Shown: positions 26,390 through 34,865, counted from the stretch's first letter. The stretch is DNA of 64,000 bases from Pseudomonas frederiksbergensis (GCF_003732705.1 NZ_MOBR01000023.1:1-64000), one strand, 5' to 3'. The notes: a model not told the origin generated them from the sequence alone. Made by a program: numbers and translations.

Positions 26390-27124
26390 TCAGAGTTGCG
26401 CAAGACCGCCGTCAACGGCGACTTCGCTGGCGGTCATGAAGCTGCTGTCCGACGACGCGAGAAAGGCAGCCACGGCCCCGATCTCTGCTGGATCGGCCAT
26501 GCGCTGAAGCGGGGTCATCGCGGCGTAGACTTTCTGGCCCTCCTCACCCAGTGCTTCCTTCGCGAGCTCGGTCGCCGTCGCCCCGGGCGACAGCACGTTT
26601 ACCCGGATGCCAGTGCCCTTCAAGTCCTCCGCCCAGGTCCGCGCAAGATTGCGCACCGCCGCCTTGCTCGCGCTGTAGGCGCTCATTCCCGGGGCGCCCG
26701 TGGTGCCGGCACTCGACCCGGTCAGGATGATCGAACCACCCTGCCCCATCAGCGGCAGCGCCTTCTGGACTGTGAAGATCGTCCCCTTCACATTGGTGTC
26801 GAAGGTTTCGTCAATGTGCTCGGCGGTGATCTTGCCGAGCGCAAGCTGGCTTCCCGCCCCGGCATTGGCGAAAACGATGTCGAGGGTTCCGCGCTCGGAC
26901 TTCACCGCCGCGTAGAGTCGGTCGAGGTCGGCCAGATCGGAGACCGAGCCCTTCACCGCGCGGGCATTGGGTCCGAGTTCGGCTACAGCGGCATCAAGCG
27001 CTTCCTGCCGGCGGCCGAAGATGAAGACGAAAGCGCCCTCCTCGATGAAGCGTTTTGCGGCGGCGCGGCCGATGCCGGTAGCGCCACCGGTAATGACAGC
27101 AGTCTTTCCATTCAGTCGGGTCAT
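26390..27124 (-). CDS. classical SDR family oxidoreductase
   Basis: This 244-residue short-chain dehydrogenase/reductase has the cofactor motif TGGATGIGRA (residues 11-20), FGRR at beta 2 (Arg suggests NADP), NAGAG, a catalytic Ser in LTGSSAGTTG, Tyr-x3-Lys in YSASKAA, and the SPGATATELAKEAL loop. ATG 27124 is chosen because AAGG lies about 9 bases upstream. It is divergent from the HxlR regulator at 27237 (112-bp gap), the standard arrangement for HxlR control of quinone or aldehyde reductases. The substrate is unknown. Confidence 0.93.
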   Translation of the reverse strand: MTRLNGKTAVITGGATGIGRAAAKRFIEEGAFVFIFGRRQEALDAAVAELGPNARAVKGSVSDLADLDRLYAAVKSERGTLDIVFANAGAGSQLALGKITAEHIDETFDTNVKGTIFTVQKALPLMGQGGSIILTGSSAGTTGAPGMSAYSASKAAVRNLARTWAEDLKGTGIRVNVLSPGATATELAKEALGEEGQKVYAAMTPLQRMADPAEIGAVAAFLASSDSSFMTASEVAVDGGLAQL

Positions 27125-27236
27125 GTCGTGCATCCTTCGTTGGAGTTGTACCCAAGCAGGAAATTGCTTGCTTGAGACGAGGATGCAGCGCTGATAACCT
27201 AAGGACAAGTATGCACCTTTTGGTAAGTATCAAAAA

Positions 27237-27599
27237 ATGACGACGACTTCTGAAATCTGTGACACCGGTTGCGGGCTCAACGCCACGTTGCGCATCATCT
27301 CGGGCAAGTGGAAACCGCTGGTCTTGTTTTTCCTGCGCGGCGGCCCGAAGCGCTATGGCGAACTCAAGCGGTTGATCCCGGGCGTCAGTGACAAGGTGCT
27401 GATCCAGCAATTGAAGGATCTGGAAGCCGATCACGTGCTGGCGCGGACCGACTACAAGGAAGTGCCACCCCGAGTGGACTACACGCTGACCCCGCTTGGC
27501 CGCAGCCTGGCTGAAGCGATCGTGCCGCTGTGCACCTGGGGAACCGAAAACGCGGCGCAAATGGCAAGCATCTTCGCCAAGCGCGACGCTTTGGCCTAG
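27237..27599 (+). CDS. HxlR family transcriptional regulator (YodB/HypR-like)
   Basis: This 120-residue winged-helix protein has ICDTGCGLNATLRIISGKWKPL at the start, LKRLIPGVSDKVLIQQLKDLEADHVL and VDYTLTPLGRSLAEAI. Cys8 and Cys12 precede the HTH, matching the redox-sensing Cys position known in HxlR regulators of the YodB type. The gap to the divergent SDR holds the direct repeat AAGTATGCACC / AAGTATC around CTTTTGG, a possible binding site. It likely responds to electrophiles and controls the SDR and reductase genes (inferred). Confidence 0.92.
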   Translation: MTTTSEICDTGCGLNATLRIISGKWKPLVLFFLRGGPKRYGELKRLIPGVSDKVLIQQLKDLEADHVLARTDYKEVPPRVDYTLTPLGRSLAEAIVPLCTWGTENAAQMASIFAKRDALA

Positions 27600-27973
27600 C
27601 GGGATGCTGAAGAACCGCTGAGTCGGGCAGCCATCGGCCAACAGCGGACGTTCGATTCGGTGCGCTGTTAGACCGGAAGCGCTCTTTTAGCCAATACTGT
27701 GCCGCAGTTTGTCTCTGAGCATGACCACACCCCATGGAAGCGCTCACATCGCGGCGATGTGGCTGCCGTCGCTCATCGCCGAAAGAACACAATTGCCGCC
27801 ATGGTCGAGGAAGTACAGACGCCCGTTATCCAATGCGCTTACCTGCTCGCCGTGGTTTTCCTGTAGTGCGCAGCTACTCCGTAGCACGGGTCATCTAGCC
27901 TGCATTACACAAATAGCCCACGAGCTTGCGACGTGCACAAGTCGCGGGGCGCTTGTTTTTATCTGGTCGTGAA
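27600..27973. other. 374-bp stretch with a decayed fragment and repeat-like sequence
   Basis: No intact gene is seen. The first part (27610-27665) carries a CATCGGCCAACAGCGGAC segment typical of degenerate Pseudomonas intergenic repeats. The middle holds the beta-propeller-like remnant described separately. The rest, to the aldehyde dehydrogenase stop, shows nothing I can name. Confidence 0.5.
27744..27887 (-). pseudogene. fragment resembling a YWTD beta-propeller repeat
   Basis: A 47-codon open frame reads EQVSALDNGRLYFLDHGGN then CVLSAMSDGSHIAAM and a stop. The pattern RLYFLDHG...VLSAxxDGS matches one blade of LDL-receptor class B (YWTD) or NHL-like propellers. The piece is far too short for a propeller and has no ribosome site, so it is probably the 3-prime end of a lost gene. 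Confidence 0.35.
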
Positions 27974-29551
27974 TCAAGCTTTCGACAACTCCCCATCGAC
28001 GACACGCCAGAGATCGCGCGGGTTGTCATGCTTCAACGCTTCGGGCAGCAGGTCGTCTGGAAATCCCTGATAGCAAACAGGCCGCAGGAAGCGTTCGATC
28101 GAGCTCATGCCGACTGAAGTGAAGCGGCTATCAGACGTCGCAGGAAACGGTCCGCCATGAATCGACGCATATGACACTTCTTGCGGATGTGCGAACGCAT
28201 TAACGACGATGCGACCTGTGCGACGCTCAAGAATTGGCAACAGGCGCGCGGCAAGTGCGTGATCGGATTGGTCGAGCTGCATGGTCGCGCAAAGTTGCCC
28301 ACGGAACTGCTTTGCGATCGCGATGAATTGCTCGACATCCTTCACGCGCACCAGCAGTGCAGCAGGACCGAACACTTCCTCCGACAGCGTTGCATCATCA
28401 AGCATGCGCGCACCGTCGACTTCGAAGAGCACCGATTGCCCGTCCCATGCGCCTTGCGATTCACCCCCTGCCGCGATGCGTTGGGCGCCTGCTTCGGCCT
28501 GTCGCTCGACATTCTTGCGGTACGCGTTATTGATGCCGGGCGTCAGCATGGTGCGCGCTTGCATGTCTTCGACGCGGGCAATCATTGCGTTCTTCAGTTC
28601 GACATAGCCGGGGCCATCGATAGCCAGCAGAATCGCAGGCTTCAAGCACGCCTGGCCGACGGTGACCAGCATACGTTCAGCGAACCCGTCGCCGATCACA
28701 CCACCGCGTGCGGCGAGCGCCGATGGCAGCACGAATGTCGGATTGACGCTGGTCATTTCGGTGAAAACGGGAATCGGATCAGGACGCAGCTGCGCGCGCC
28801 GAAAAAGCGCCATACCGCCAACTTCCGACCCTGTGAAGGTCACCCCCTTGATGAGCGGATGATCAACCAGCGCCTCGCCGATTTCATTGCCGCCACCGCG
28901 AACGAGCGAGAACACGCCCTCATGCAGACCAGCGTCTTTGACAGCCTTCTGGATCACGCGCCCCATCATTTCCGATCCGCCAGGATGAGCGTTGTGCGCC
29001 TTCAGAATGACCGGGCAGCCAGCCGCCAGCGCCGACGCTGTATCACCGCCTGCCACCGAATAGGAGATCGGAAAGTTACTCGCGCCGAATATTCCAACCG
29101 GACCCAGCGCAATCTTCTGCAAGCGATGATCCATCCGTGCGCGCGGTTGACGGTCGGGTTGAGCGGGATCGATGGTCGCCTGTCGAAAGCGCCCTTGACG
29201 AACGACCGTCGCGAACTGGCGAAACTGAATCGCAGATTTCGCCGCTTCACCTTCGAGTTGTGCAACCGGTAGGCCGCTTTCAAGTGAGATGCGTTGCGCC
29301 AGTTCAGACGCGATCGCATCAAGGCCGTCAGCGATGCGCTCCAGGAAGTCGGCACGTTCGGCGAGACTCGTATTGTTGTAGCTGTCGAAAGCGTCGTCGG
29401 CGAGTTGAGCGGCGCGATCGACTTGCGCGACGCCACCGAACGCGAACGACGGTTCAATCTCGGTGTTGGTTGCAGGGTTCAGCGCTTTCATCGTGCCGGC
29501 GGTTGCGGACACTTCCTGGGCGCCGATAAGCAGGTTGCCAGTGAGTTTCAT
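27974..29551 (-). CDS. NADP-dependent aldehyde dehydrogenase (ketoglutarate semialdehyde type)
   Basis: This 525-residue protein of the aldehyde dehydrogenase superfamily is closest in layout to alpha-ketoglutarate semialdehyde dehydrogenases. Motifs are GPVGIFGASNFPISYSVAGG, KAHNAHPGGSE, a FTGSEVGGMALFR nucleotide loop, FTEMTSVNP with the general-base Glu, and HGGPFPATSDSRFTSVG. The Cys region reads GQACLKPAI, where the family normally has GQFCTNPG. The catalytic Cys is kept, but its surroundings differ, so the substrate may differ. The ATG at 29551 is chosen. It lies 18 bp below the isochorismatase-like gene and forms an operon with it. Confidence 0.88.
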   Translation of the reverse strand: MKLTGNLLIGAQEVSATAGTMKALNPATNTEIEPSFAFGGVAQVDRAAQLADDAFDSYNNTSLAERADFLERIADGLDAIASELAQRISLESGLPVAQLEGEAAKSAIQFRQFATVVRQGRFRQATIDPAQPDRQPRARMDHRLQKIALGPVGIFGASNFPISYSVAGGDTASALAAGCPVILKAHNAHPGGSEMMGRVIQKAVKDAGLHEGVFSLVRGGGNEIGEALVDHPLIKGVTFTGSEVGGMALFRRAQLRPDPIPVFTEMTSVNPTFVLPSALAARGGVIGDGFAERMLVTVGQACLKPAILLAIDGPGYVELKNAMIARVEDMQARTMLTPGINNAYRKNVERQAEAGAQRIAAGGESQGAWDGQSVLFEVDGARMLDDATLSEEVFGPAALLVRVKDVEQFIAIAKQFRGQLCATMQLDQSDHALAARLLPILERRTGRIVVNAFAHPQEVSYASIHGGPFPATSDSRFTSVGMSSIERFLRPVCYQGFPDDLLPEALKHDNPRDLWRVVDGELSKA

Positions 29552-29569
29552 AGCGGTTCTCTTCAAGAG

Positions 29570-30205
29570 TCAGGCGGCGGCGCCAGTGTTGAGGGCAGCG
29601 ATGAGATCGGCTGTCGTCAGGATTTCGTGGGCGAAGGTGGGGCCGTTCAGTTCATGTGCGGCATGCATCATTTCCTTCTTGAACGCGGCCGTTGCGTCGC
29701 GCACCAGCGTGACGTGGTAGCCCAGCTCCATCGCAAAACGGCTCGTTGACTCAATGCAGGTATTGGCAAGCAGACCGATGACGATCACGTGCGTGATGCC
29801 TTGCTGCTTCAACTGGAAGTCGAGATCGGTGTTGGCAAAGCCGCTTTGGCCCCAGTGTTCCTGAACGATGATGTCGCCGTCCTGCGGAACGAAATCGGGG
29901 TGCCATTCACCGCCCCACGTGCCCTTGGCAAAGGTGTGGCGTTGCTGCACGAGACGCTGGGTCGGATTCGGATGATCCCAGTTGTCGTAATCGCCCGGCT
30001 GCCAGCGACGATGCGGCACGTAGAACACCTGGATATCGCTCGCACGGGCGGTTGCAACGGTGTTGCGCAGGTTCTCCAACAAACGGACGTCATCAGCGAC
30101 TTCCTTGAGCATCGGGAACAGCTTGCCGCCGTCCGAGAGAAAGTCGTTATACGGATCAACCAGCAGCAGACCAGTACGTTCCGCGCGATATACGGGATTA
30201 GTCAT
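29570..30205 (-). CDS. isochorismatase-family cysteine hydrolase
   Basis: This 211-residue alpha/beta protein of the isochorismatase-like hydrolase family has the three catalytic elements Asp17 in LLLVDPYNDF, a Lys in FAKGTWGGEW, and the nucleophile Cys in GLLANTCIESTSR. Relatives hydrolyse amides, ureas or isochorismate, so an amidohydrolase role feeding the aldehyde dehydrogenase route is plausible but inferred. It is first in the leftward pair with the aldehyde dehydrogenase and divergent from the HxlR at 30484. An operator-like CTATGA repeat lies upstream. Confidence 0.88.
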   Translation of the reverse strand: MTNPVYRAERTGLLLVDPYNDFLSDGGKLFPMLKEVADDVRLLENLRNTVATARASDIQVFYVPHRRWQPGDYDNWDHPNPTQRLVQQRHTFAKGTWGGEWHPDFVPQDGDIIVQEHWGQSGFANTDLDFQLKQQGITHVIVIGLLANTCIESTSRFAMELGYHVTLVRDATAAFKKEMMHAAHELNGPTFAHEILTTADLIAALNTGAAA

Positions 30206-30324
30206 TTCGTTCTCCAGTCAGAAGATAGTTGCGAACAGTGTCGCGTTTCGCATTCGACCTCGGACCGCTTTGGTCGGACGCCCGTGGTGCCTCACAAATC
30301 GAATGCAGTGAGCAAAATCTATCA

Positions 30325-30339
30325 CTATGAAAATCATAG
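30325..30339. promoter_or_regulatory. operator-like inverted repeat (CTATGA-AAA-TCATAG)
   Basis: Perfect 6-bp arms surround AAA. It is 120 bp upstream of the hydrolase start. A related copy lies at 30450-30464 in front of the HxlR gene, so this is probably an HxlR site. Confidence 0.6.
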
Positions 30340-30449
30340 AGTCAATGATTACGTGGTTTTCACGATGAATTCGTCGCTTGCGACAGATTGGCCCCAGTCG
30401 TCATTAGAGACGGGTACAGACCCATGCATGTCCGATTTGGATCGTGTTA

Positions 30450-30464
30450 CTATGAAATTAATAG
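30450..30464. promoter_or_regulatory. operator-like inverted repeat, second copy
   Basis: CTATGAAATTAATAG keeps 4-bp perfect arms and shares 13 of 15 bases with the copy at 30325. It ends 19 bp before the HxlR GTG start and overlaps its leader, which suggests autoregulation. Confidence 0.55.
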
Positions 30465-30483
30465 TCAATCTGGGAGACAAGTT

Positions 30484-30981
30484 GTGACACTTCAAACAGA
30501 AGCACCCGATACGGTGTGTCCGGTAGCGCGGTCGTTGGATATCGTCGGTGATCGATGGACCCTGTTGGTCATTCGCGAGCTGTTCATGGGCACCAGTCGC
30601 TTCGAAGAAATTCAGATTCAGACGAAAGCGACGCCGCAGATGCTGACGGCACGCCTGAAGTCGCTGGAGGCGAACGGGATGGTCGAACGTCATCCGTATA
30701 GCGAAAAGCCGTTGCGCCATGAATATCGTCTGACCGAGAAAGGCAGCGCGTTCTATCCAGTCATCTATGCATTGAGGGGATGGGGCGAAACCTGGTCCAA
30801 GGACAAGAGCGAGGAGATCGCCGTGCGTTTCGTTCATCGTGCATGTGGCCACGATGTAGGTTTGGGGTCTGTGTGTCCCGGATGCGGGGATCTGGTTGAA
30901 CGTAAAGATCTGGAAGTAACCATGAGCGATCAATTTGCAGCCGAACGCGCAGAACGGCGTGCGGCGTTCAAAAGCAAGTAA
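30484..30981 (+). CDS. HxlR family regulator with C-terminal Cys-rich extension
   Basis: This 165-residue protein has an HxlR winged helix (CPVARSLDIVGDRWTLLVIR, LTARLKSLEANGMVERHPY, EYRLTEKGSAFYPVI), then an extension of about 50 residues with ACGHDVGLGSVCPGCGDLVE. The spaced Cys and His residues look like a small metal-binding knuckle. Standard HxlR proteins end near residue 110-120, so the tail is extra. GTG 30484 is chosen because GGGAGACAA lies just upstream; an in-frame ATG at 30388 would run through the operator-like repeat. It is divergent from the isochorismatase/aldehyde dehydrogenase pair. Confidence 0.88.
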   Translation: MTLQTEAPDTVCPVARSLDIVGDRWTLLVIRELFMGTSRFEEIQIQTKATPQMLTARLKSLEANGMVERHPYSEKPLRHEYRLTEKGSAFYPVIYALRGWGETWSKDKSEEIAVRFVHRACGHDVGLGSVCPGCGDLVERKDLEVTMSDQFAAERAERRAAFKSK

Positions 30982-31060
30982 GGGGCTGCGCGAACGACCA
31001 CTGCTGCTGTCGCGGCGGGCTCGACATGCGTGCATCAATCGACCATCAGCAGTTGTTTTC

Positions 31061-31700
31061 ATGAAAGCCATAACCTTGCGCCAGCCCGCCGGACTGGCAA
31101 ACCTCATACTCACGAATCTTGCCGATCCCGTCGGGAGAAATCCGCGTGCGTATCCACGCGAGCTCACTCAACGCCCATGACCTAGGTGTCGTTACTGGAC
31201 GCTTACGCACCGACGACGGTCGCATTCCGATGTCGGATGGCGCGGTTATCGTCGAAGCAATCGGCGACGGCGTAACAGAGTTCGCAATTGGCGATGCCGT
31301 TGTATCGACCTTCTTTCCGTCTTGGCTCGACGGTGGCCCGACGCTCGCGGATTTTTCGACAACACCGGGTGACGGTGTCGACAACATTATCGAAGTGGGC
31401 GGCCCGGACACGCTTGGCCAGTCGATCCGCGCTTGCCGTATCGGTGGTCACATCGCACTGATCGGCGTATTGACCGGCCTTGCCGGGCAGGTGCCGACGG
31501 GTGAACTGATGCGTCGTCAGCAGACACTGCAGGGGCTGATCGTTGGCAGCCGCAGGCACCAGATAGACATGATCCGCGCAATCGACGCAAACGGCATCAA
31601 GCCTGTAATCGACCGTACGTTTGCACTTGATGAGATTGCCGACGCATTCCGTCACCAGGCAGCCGGCAAGCATTTCGGCAAGGTTTGTTTGTCTATCTGA
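31061..31700 (+). pseudogene. zinc-type alcohol dehydrogenase (MDR), frameshifted and internally deleted
   Basis: The gene opens MKAITLRQPAGLANLILTN in one frame, then continues in the next frame from about 31119 with PIPSGEIRVRIHASSLNAHD and AIGDGVTEFAIGDAV. It then jumps from FSTTPGDGVD to NIIEVGGPDTLGQSIRACRIGG. The missing middle is where MDR enzymes have most of their nucleotide-binding domain (the GxGGVG motif and following strands), roughly 100 residues. The C-terminus ends normally (AGKHFGKVCLSI). One frameshift plus one large deletion make it non-functional. It lies 79 bp below an HxlR gene. Confidence 0.8.
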
Positions 31701-31845
31701 CAGGAAGGGCGCAGCCCACTATTTAAAGCAAGCTCAATCAGTGCTGGAGACATCTCGGATGCATGATCGAAGTCGACGAATATGGGTCGATTATCAGCCT
31801 CACCACCAACAGCAACCAGCCAATAGCCGAGGCCCCTAACCCACC

Positions 31846-32472
31846 CTACCGCTGCTGAAAAGCCACTTTCACCCCAAGCCCGACAAACATCGTCCCGATT
31901 ATTTTCCCTTCCCACCGACGCAACCTCGAAAGGCCTTTAACCCACCGACTCAACGGTCGAATGGCGATAGAAAGGACGCTGGTATACACCGCGCTCAGCG
32001 CCGAAAAGATCAACCCAAGCACCGCAAATTGAATCAAGGACGAGCCCGACTCCGGGTGTATGAATTGAGGCAGGAACGCCAGGAAGAAAATCGCGGTTTT
32101 CGGGTTCAGTACTTCTGCGCCGATCGCTTGAAAGAAAGCCTGGGGCGGTGTCACATCCGCTAATTGAGTTCGCGCAATGGCACCGGATTTGGCAAGGAAT
32201 GCGCGCACGCCCAGGTAGATCAGATAGCAGGCTCCTGCGGTCTTCACGACGTTAAACGCGAGCGCCGAGGTCATCAGGATGGCCGATAGACCCAGCGCGG
32301 CGCTCAGCGTGTGGATCAGGTCACCGGATGCGACACCCAACCCTGTGGCAATCCCGACTTTTCGTCCACCCTGAAGGGTCCGTGTGATGACTAACAGCAC
32401 GGCGGGGCCGGGGATTAAGAAAAGACCGATCACGACGGCTACGTACGTCACGATAGAGGGCAGATCAAACAT
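31846..32472 (-). CDS. LysE/RhtB family amino-acid exporter
   Basis: This 208-residue inner-membrane protein has the LysE-type opening VAVVIGLFLIPGPAVLLVITRTLQGGRKVGIATGLGVASGD, the family hallmark (PGP followed by GxxxGxxxxxG), and about six hydrophobic segments. ALNPKTAIFFLAFLPQF-like sequence occurs as EVLNPKTAIFFLAFLPQF. It would export an amino acid or analogue. GAGGTG lies 7 bases before ATG 32472. It is single and has no linked regulator. Confidence 0.92.
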   Translation of the reverse strand: MFDLPSIVTYVAVVIGLFLIPGPAVLLVITRTLQGGRKVGIATGLGVASGDLIHTLSAALGLSAILMTSALAFNVVKTAGACYLIYLGVRAFLAKSGAIARTQLADVTPPQAFFQAIGAEVLNPKTAIFFLAFLPQFIHPESGSSLIQFAVLGLIFSALSAVYTSVLSIAIRPLSRWVKGLSRLRRWEGKIIGTMFVGLGVKVAFQQR

Positions 32473-32539
32473 CGCGAGTCACCTCAAGGCAGGACAGGGC
32501 AACAGTTATCCTGATCTGAGGTTTGAAAGCAACAGGCCC

Positions 32540-33550
32540 TTACGGATCGACCTGCCCCATCATCTCAGCCACCGTTTCCGTGCGATTGGCATACCGCTGC
32601 GCCAACACCGCACACACCATCAATTGAATCTGATGGAACAACATCAACGGCAAAATCAACACCCCCAACGTGCTGCCGGCGAACAGCACCTGGGCCATCG
32701 GCACACCCGTGGCCAAACTTTTCTTCGAACCGCAGAAGAGGATGGTGATGCGGTCTTCCTGACTGAAGCCGAAGGTTTTGCCCAGCACCGTGGAGGCCAG
32801 CAGCACCAGCGCCAGGACGATGCAGCACACCACCACCAACCCGGCCAGTTCCCAGAGCGGAATCTGGTGCCAGATGCCTTCGATCACCGCCTCGCTGAAC
32901 GCGCCGTAGACCACCAACAGGATCGAGCCCTGATCCACGAATTTCAGCCAGGTCTTGTTGCGCGCGACCCAGTTGCCGACCCAGCGCCGAGCGATCTGTC
33001 CGGCCACGAACGGCAGCAACAGTTGCACGCTGATCTTGAGGATTGCATCGATGGTCGAGCCGCCATCGCCGTGCACATCCAGCAGCAAGGTCACCAGCAA
33101 CGGCGTAAGAAAGATCCCGAACAGGCTGGACGCCGCCGCACTGCAAATCGCCGCCGGGACATTGCCACGCGCCAGCGAGGTGAACGCAATCGCCGACTGC
33201 ACCGTGGCGGGCAGCGCGCAGAGGTAGAGCATGCCCATGTACAAATCGTTGCCGATCAGCGGCGACAGCAATGGCTTGAGCGCCAGCCCGATGAGGGGAA
33301 ACAGGATGAAGGTCAGGCTGAATACCAGCAAATGCAGGCGCCAGTGACCGGCACCGGCGATGATTGATTCGCGGGACAGCTTGGCGCCATGCAGGAAAAA
33401 CAGCAGGGCAATCGCGATGTTGGTCAGCCAGCCAAAGCCCACGGCGACCTGACCGCTGGCGGGCAGGAAACTGGCGAGGATCACCACACTGATCAGGGTC
33501 AGGGTGAAGTTGTCGGGCAGGAAACGGGGGCGGGTCATCAGTCGGGTCAT
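32540..33550 (-). CDS. bile acid:sodium symporter-like protein (YfeH type)
   Basis: This 336-residue protein has about ten hydrophobic segments, in the SBF-like/BASS family (YfeH branch). Typical pieces are FFLHGAKLSRESIIAG near residue 55, YLCALPATVQSAIAFTSLARGN in the middle and ILFCGSKKSLATGVPMAQVLF near residue 270. The last two match the crossing helices that form the Na+ and substrate site. The substrate is unknown; relatives carry organic acids. The start is unclear because none of the candidate ATGs has a clear ribosome site; 33550 is taken. Confidence 0.88.
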   Translation of the reverse strand: MTRLMTRPRFLPDNFTLTLISVVILASFLPASGQVAVGFGWLTNIAIALLFFLHGAKLSRESIIAGAGHWRLHLLVFSLTFILFPLIGLALKPLLSPLIGNDLYMGMLYLCALPATVQSAIAFTSLARGNVPAAICSAAASSLFGIFLTPLLVTLLLDVHGDGGSTIDAILKISVQLLLPFVAGQIARRWVGNWVARNKTWLKFVDQGSILLVVYGAFSEAVIEGIWHQIPLWELAGLVVVCCIVLALVLLASTVLGKTFGFSQEDRITILFCGSKKSLATGVPMAQVLFAGSTLGVLILPLMLFHQIQLMVCAVLAQRYANRTETVAEMMGQVDP

Positions 33551-33640
33551 CCGGGAGGAACATTGCGACCACTCTATCCCGATGCCCAATGACCGACTAA
33601 CGCCAACGAGCCAGTAGATAGCGCCAAAAGGACATAAAAC

Positions 33641-33904
33641 CTATCGGCTAGCCACTGAGTGGTAATCCCCTCCCGCCACCGCGCGCAAATAGGCCTGATC
33701 CGCCTTCCGTCGCAAATCTCGCCACTCCTCCCAATTCACAATGCCTTGACGATCCATTTCATCTGCCTGGCGCAGCAGCTCCTCATGATAGGCATCTGGA
33801 CATTCCATTCGCAGCGCGCAGTTGTCGAGCGCTCGATGCCAGGCGTCCAGCGCACAGAGGCGGTGTTCTTGAGCCGGAGTCAGCATGTTTTTGAATGAGT
33901 TCAT
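33641..33904 (-). CDS. small hypothetical protein after methyltransferase
   Basis: This 87-residue helical, acidic protein (NMLTPAQEHRLCALDAWHR, AYHEELLRQADEMDRQG, WEEWRDLRRKADQAYLR) has no signal or membrane segment. GCAGGATACC lies before ATG 33904, which is 22 bp below the methyltransferase stop, so the two are probably co-transcribed with the diiron oxidase gene. I do not recognise the family. Its place in the unit suggests a helper or partner role, which is inferred. Confidence 0.6.
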   Translation of the reverse strand: MNSFKNMLTPAQEHRLCALDAWHRALDNCALRMECPDAYHEELLRQADEMDRQGIVNWEEWRDLRRKADQAYLRAVAGGDYHSVASR

Positions 33905-33926
33905 GACGGTATCCTGCAAAAAGGAA

Positions 33927-34865
33927 CTACACCGGTAGACGTCGCGTGACGATCAGTTCCACGGCCGCGATGCGATCAACCTGTTCGTACCCGGCTTCCA
34001 GCAACTCCTCGCCAAAGACGTCCGGATCGAGCTCCCGGTAGTGCCATTCCAGGTGTGCCCGGTCCAGCGTCTCTTTCACTGACGCAAGAAACGGGTCCTG
34101 GCCATCGACGATGGCGACACCGGTATACAGCAGCAACGAGCCGCCTTCGGACAAACGCTCAAGCGATTCGTGAACGATCCGCACGGACAGATCGGCGCCC
34201 AGCGCATCACCGCCATGGCGATAAGCCCGCCGCCTGGAATCCTTCATGTAAGGCGGATTGGCGACGATCAAGTCGAAGCGCCCTTCTGTCTCATTGAGCA
34301 CATTGCTGGCGTGGCAGACCACGTTATCCAAGCCTGCCAGTGTGACGTTGATCCGGGTGAAATCGAGCGCCTTGGGGTTGATATCCACCGCGAAGACTTC
34401 AGCCTCGGGTTTGGCCCGGGCAATGAGCATCGCGCCGGCGCCGGTGCCACAGCCGATGTCGACAGCGCGCTTGATGACGCAACGGGTCGAGCGCAAATGC
34501 CGCTCTATGGTTTGGACAAAACGATAGGTATCGGGGCCAAAGAACACCGAATCTTCCTGGGTGGTCGGAAAGGCAGAATGAACCAGCAGCAGGTTATCCA
34601 GCGATGACCATCTGACCGTACTTTTGAGCCGCTCATGATCACGTTCCAACACGCCGCTTTCGATCAATTTGTTCTCGTCGCTCGGTGGCAACAGGCCCTG
34701 CTCGAATGACCTGCTCCAACCAAACGCATCACGCAGGGTTCTGCCGATGGCATTGCCAGCCCTGTCATTGACACACTGATGAGTGACAGGCGTTGGCGTC
34801 ACGAAGGAGTAACCGCTGTTGCGCAGCAACTGGCCCAGTTGCAGCAATGCGGACTGCCCGCTCAT
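33927..34865 (-). CDS. class I SAM-dependent methyltransferase (NPPY type) paired with diiron oxidase
   Basis: This 312-residue protein has an N-terminal helical region (residues 1-120) and a methyltransferase domain with motif I AVDIGCGTGAGAMLIARAKP, motif II EVFAVDINPKAL, and motif IV DLIVANPPYMKD. The NPPY motif is typical of N-methyltransferases acting on amide, amine or base nitrogens (HemK/PrmC-like). AAAGGGGCAATCGGT precedes ATG 34865. Its ATG overlaps the stop of the upstream oxidase gene as ATGA, so translation is coupled and the two products are probably made together. The acceptor is unknown. Confidence 0.85.
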   Translation of the reverse strand: MSGQSALLQLGQLLRNSGYSFVTPTPVTHQCVNDRAGNAIGRTLRDAFGWSRSFEQGLLPPSDENKLIESGVLERDHERLKSTVRWSSLDNLLLVHSAFPTTQEDSVFFGPDTYRFVQTIERHLRSTRCVIKRAVDIGCGTGAGAMLIARAKPEAEVFAVDINPKALDFTRINVTLAGLDNVVCHASNVLNETEGRFDLIVANPPYMKDSRRRAYRHGGDALGADLSVRIVHESLERLSEGGSLLLYTGVAIVDGQDPFLASVKETLDRAHLEWHYRELDPDVFGEELLEAGYEQVDRIAAVELIVTRRLPV

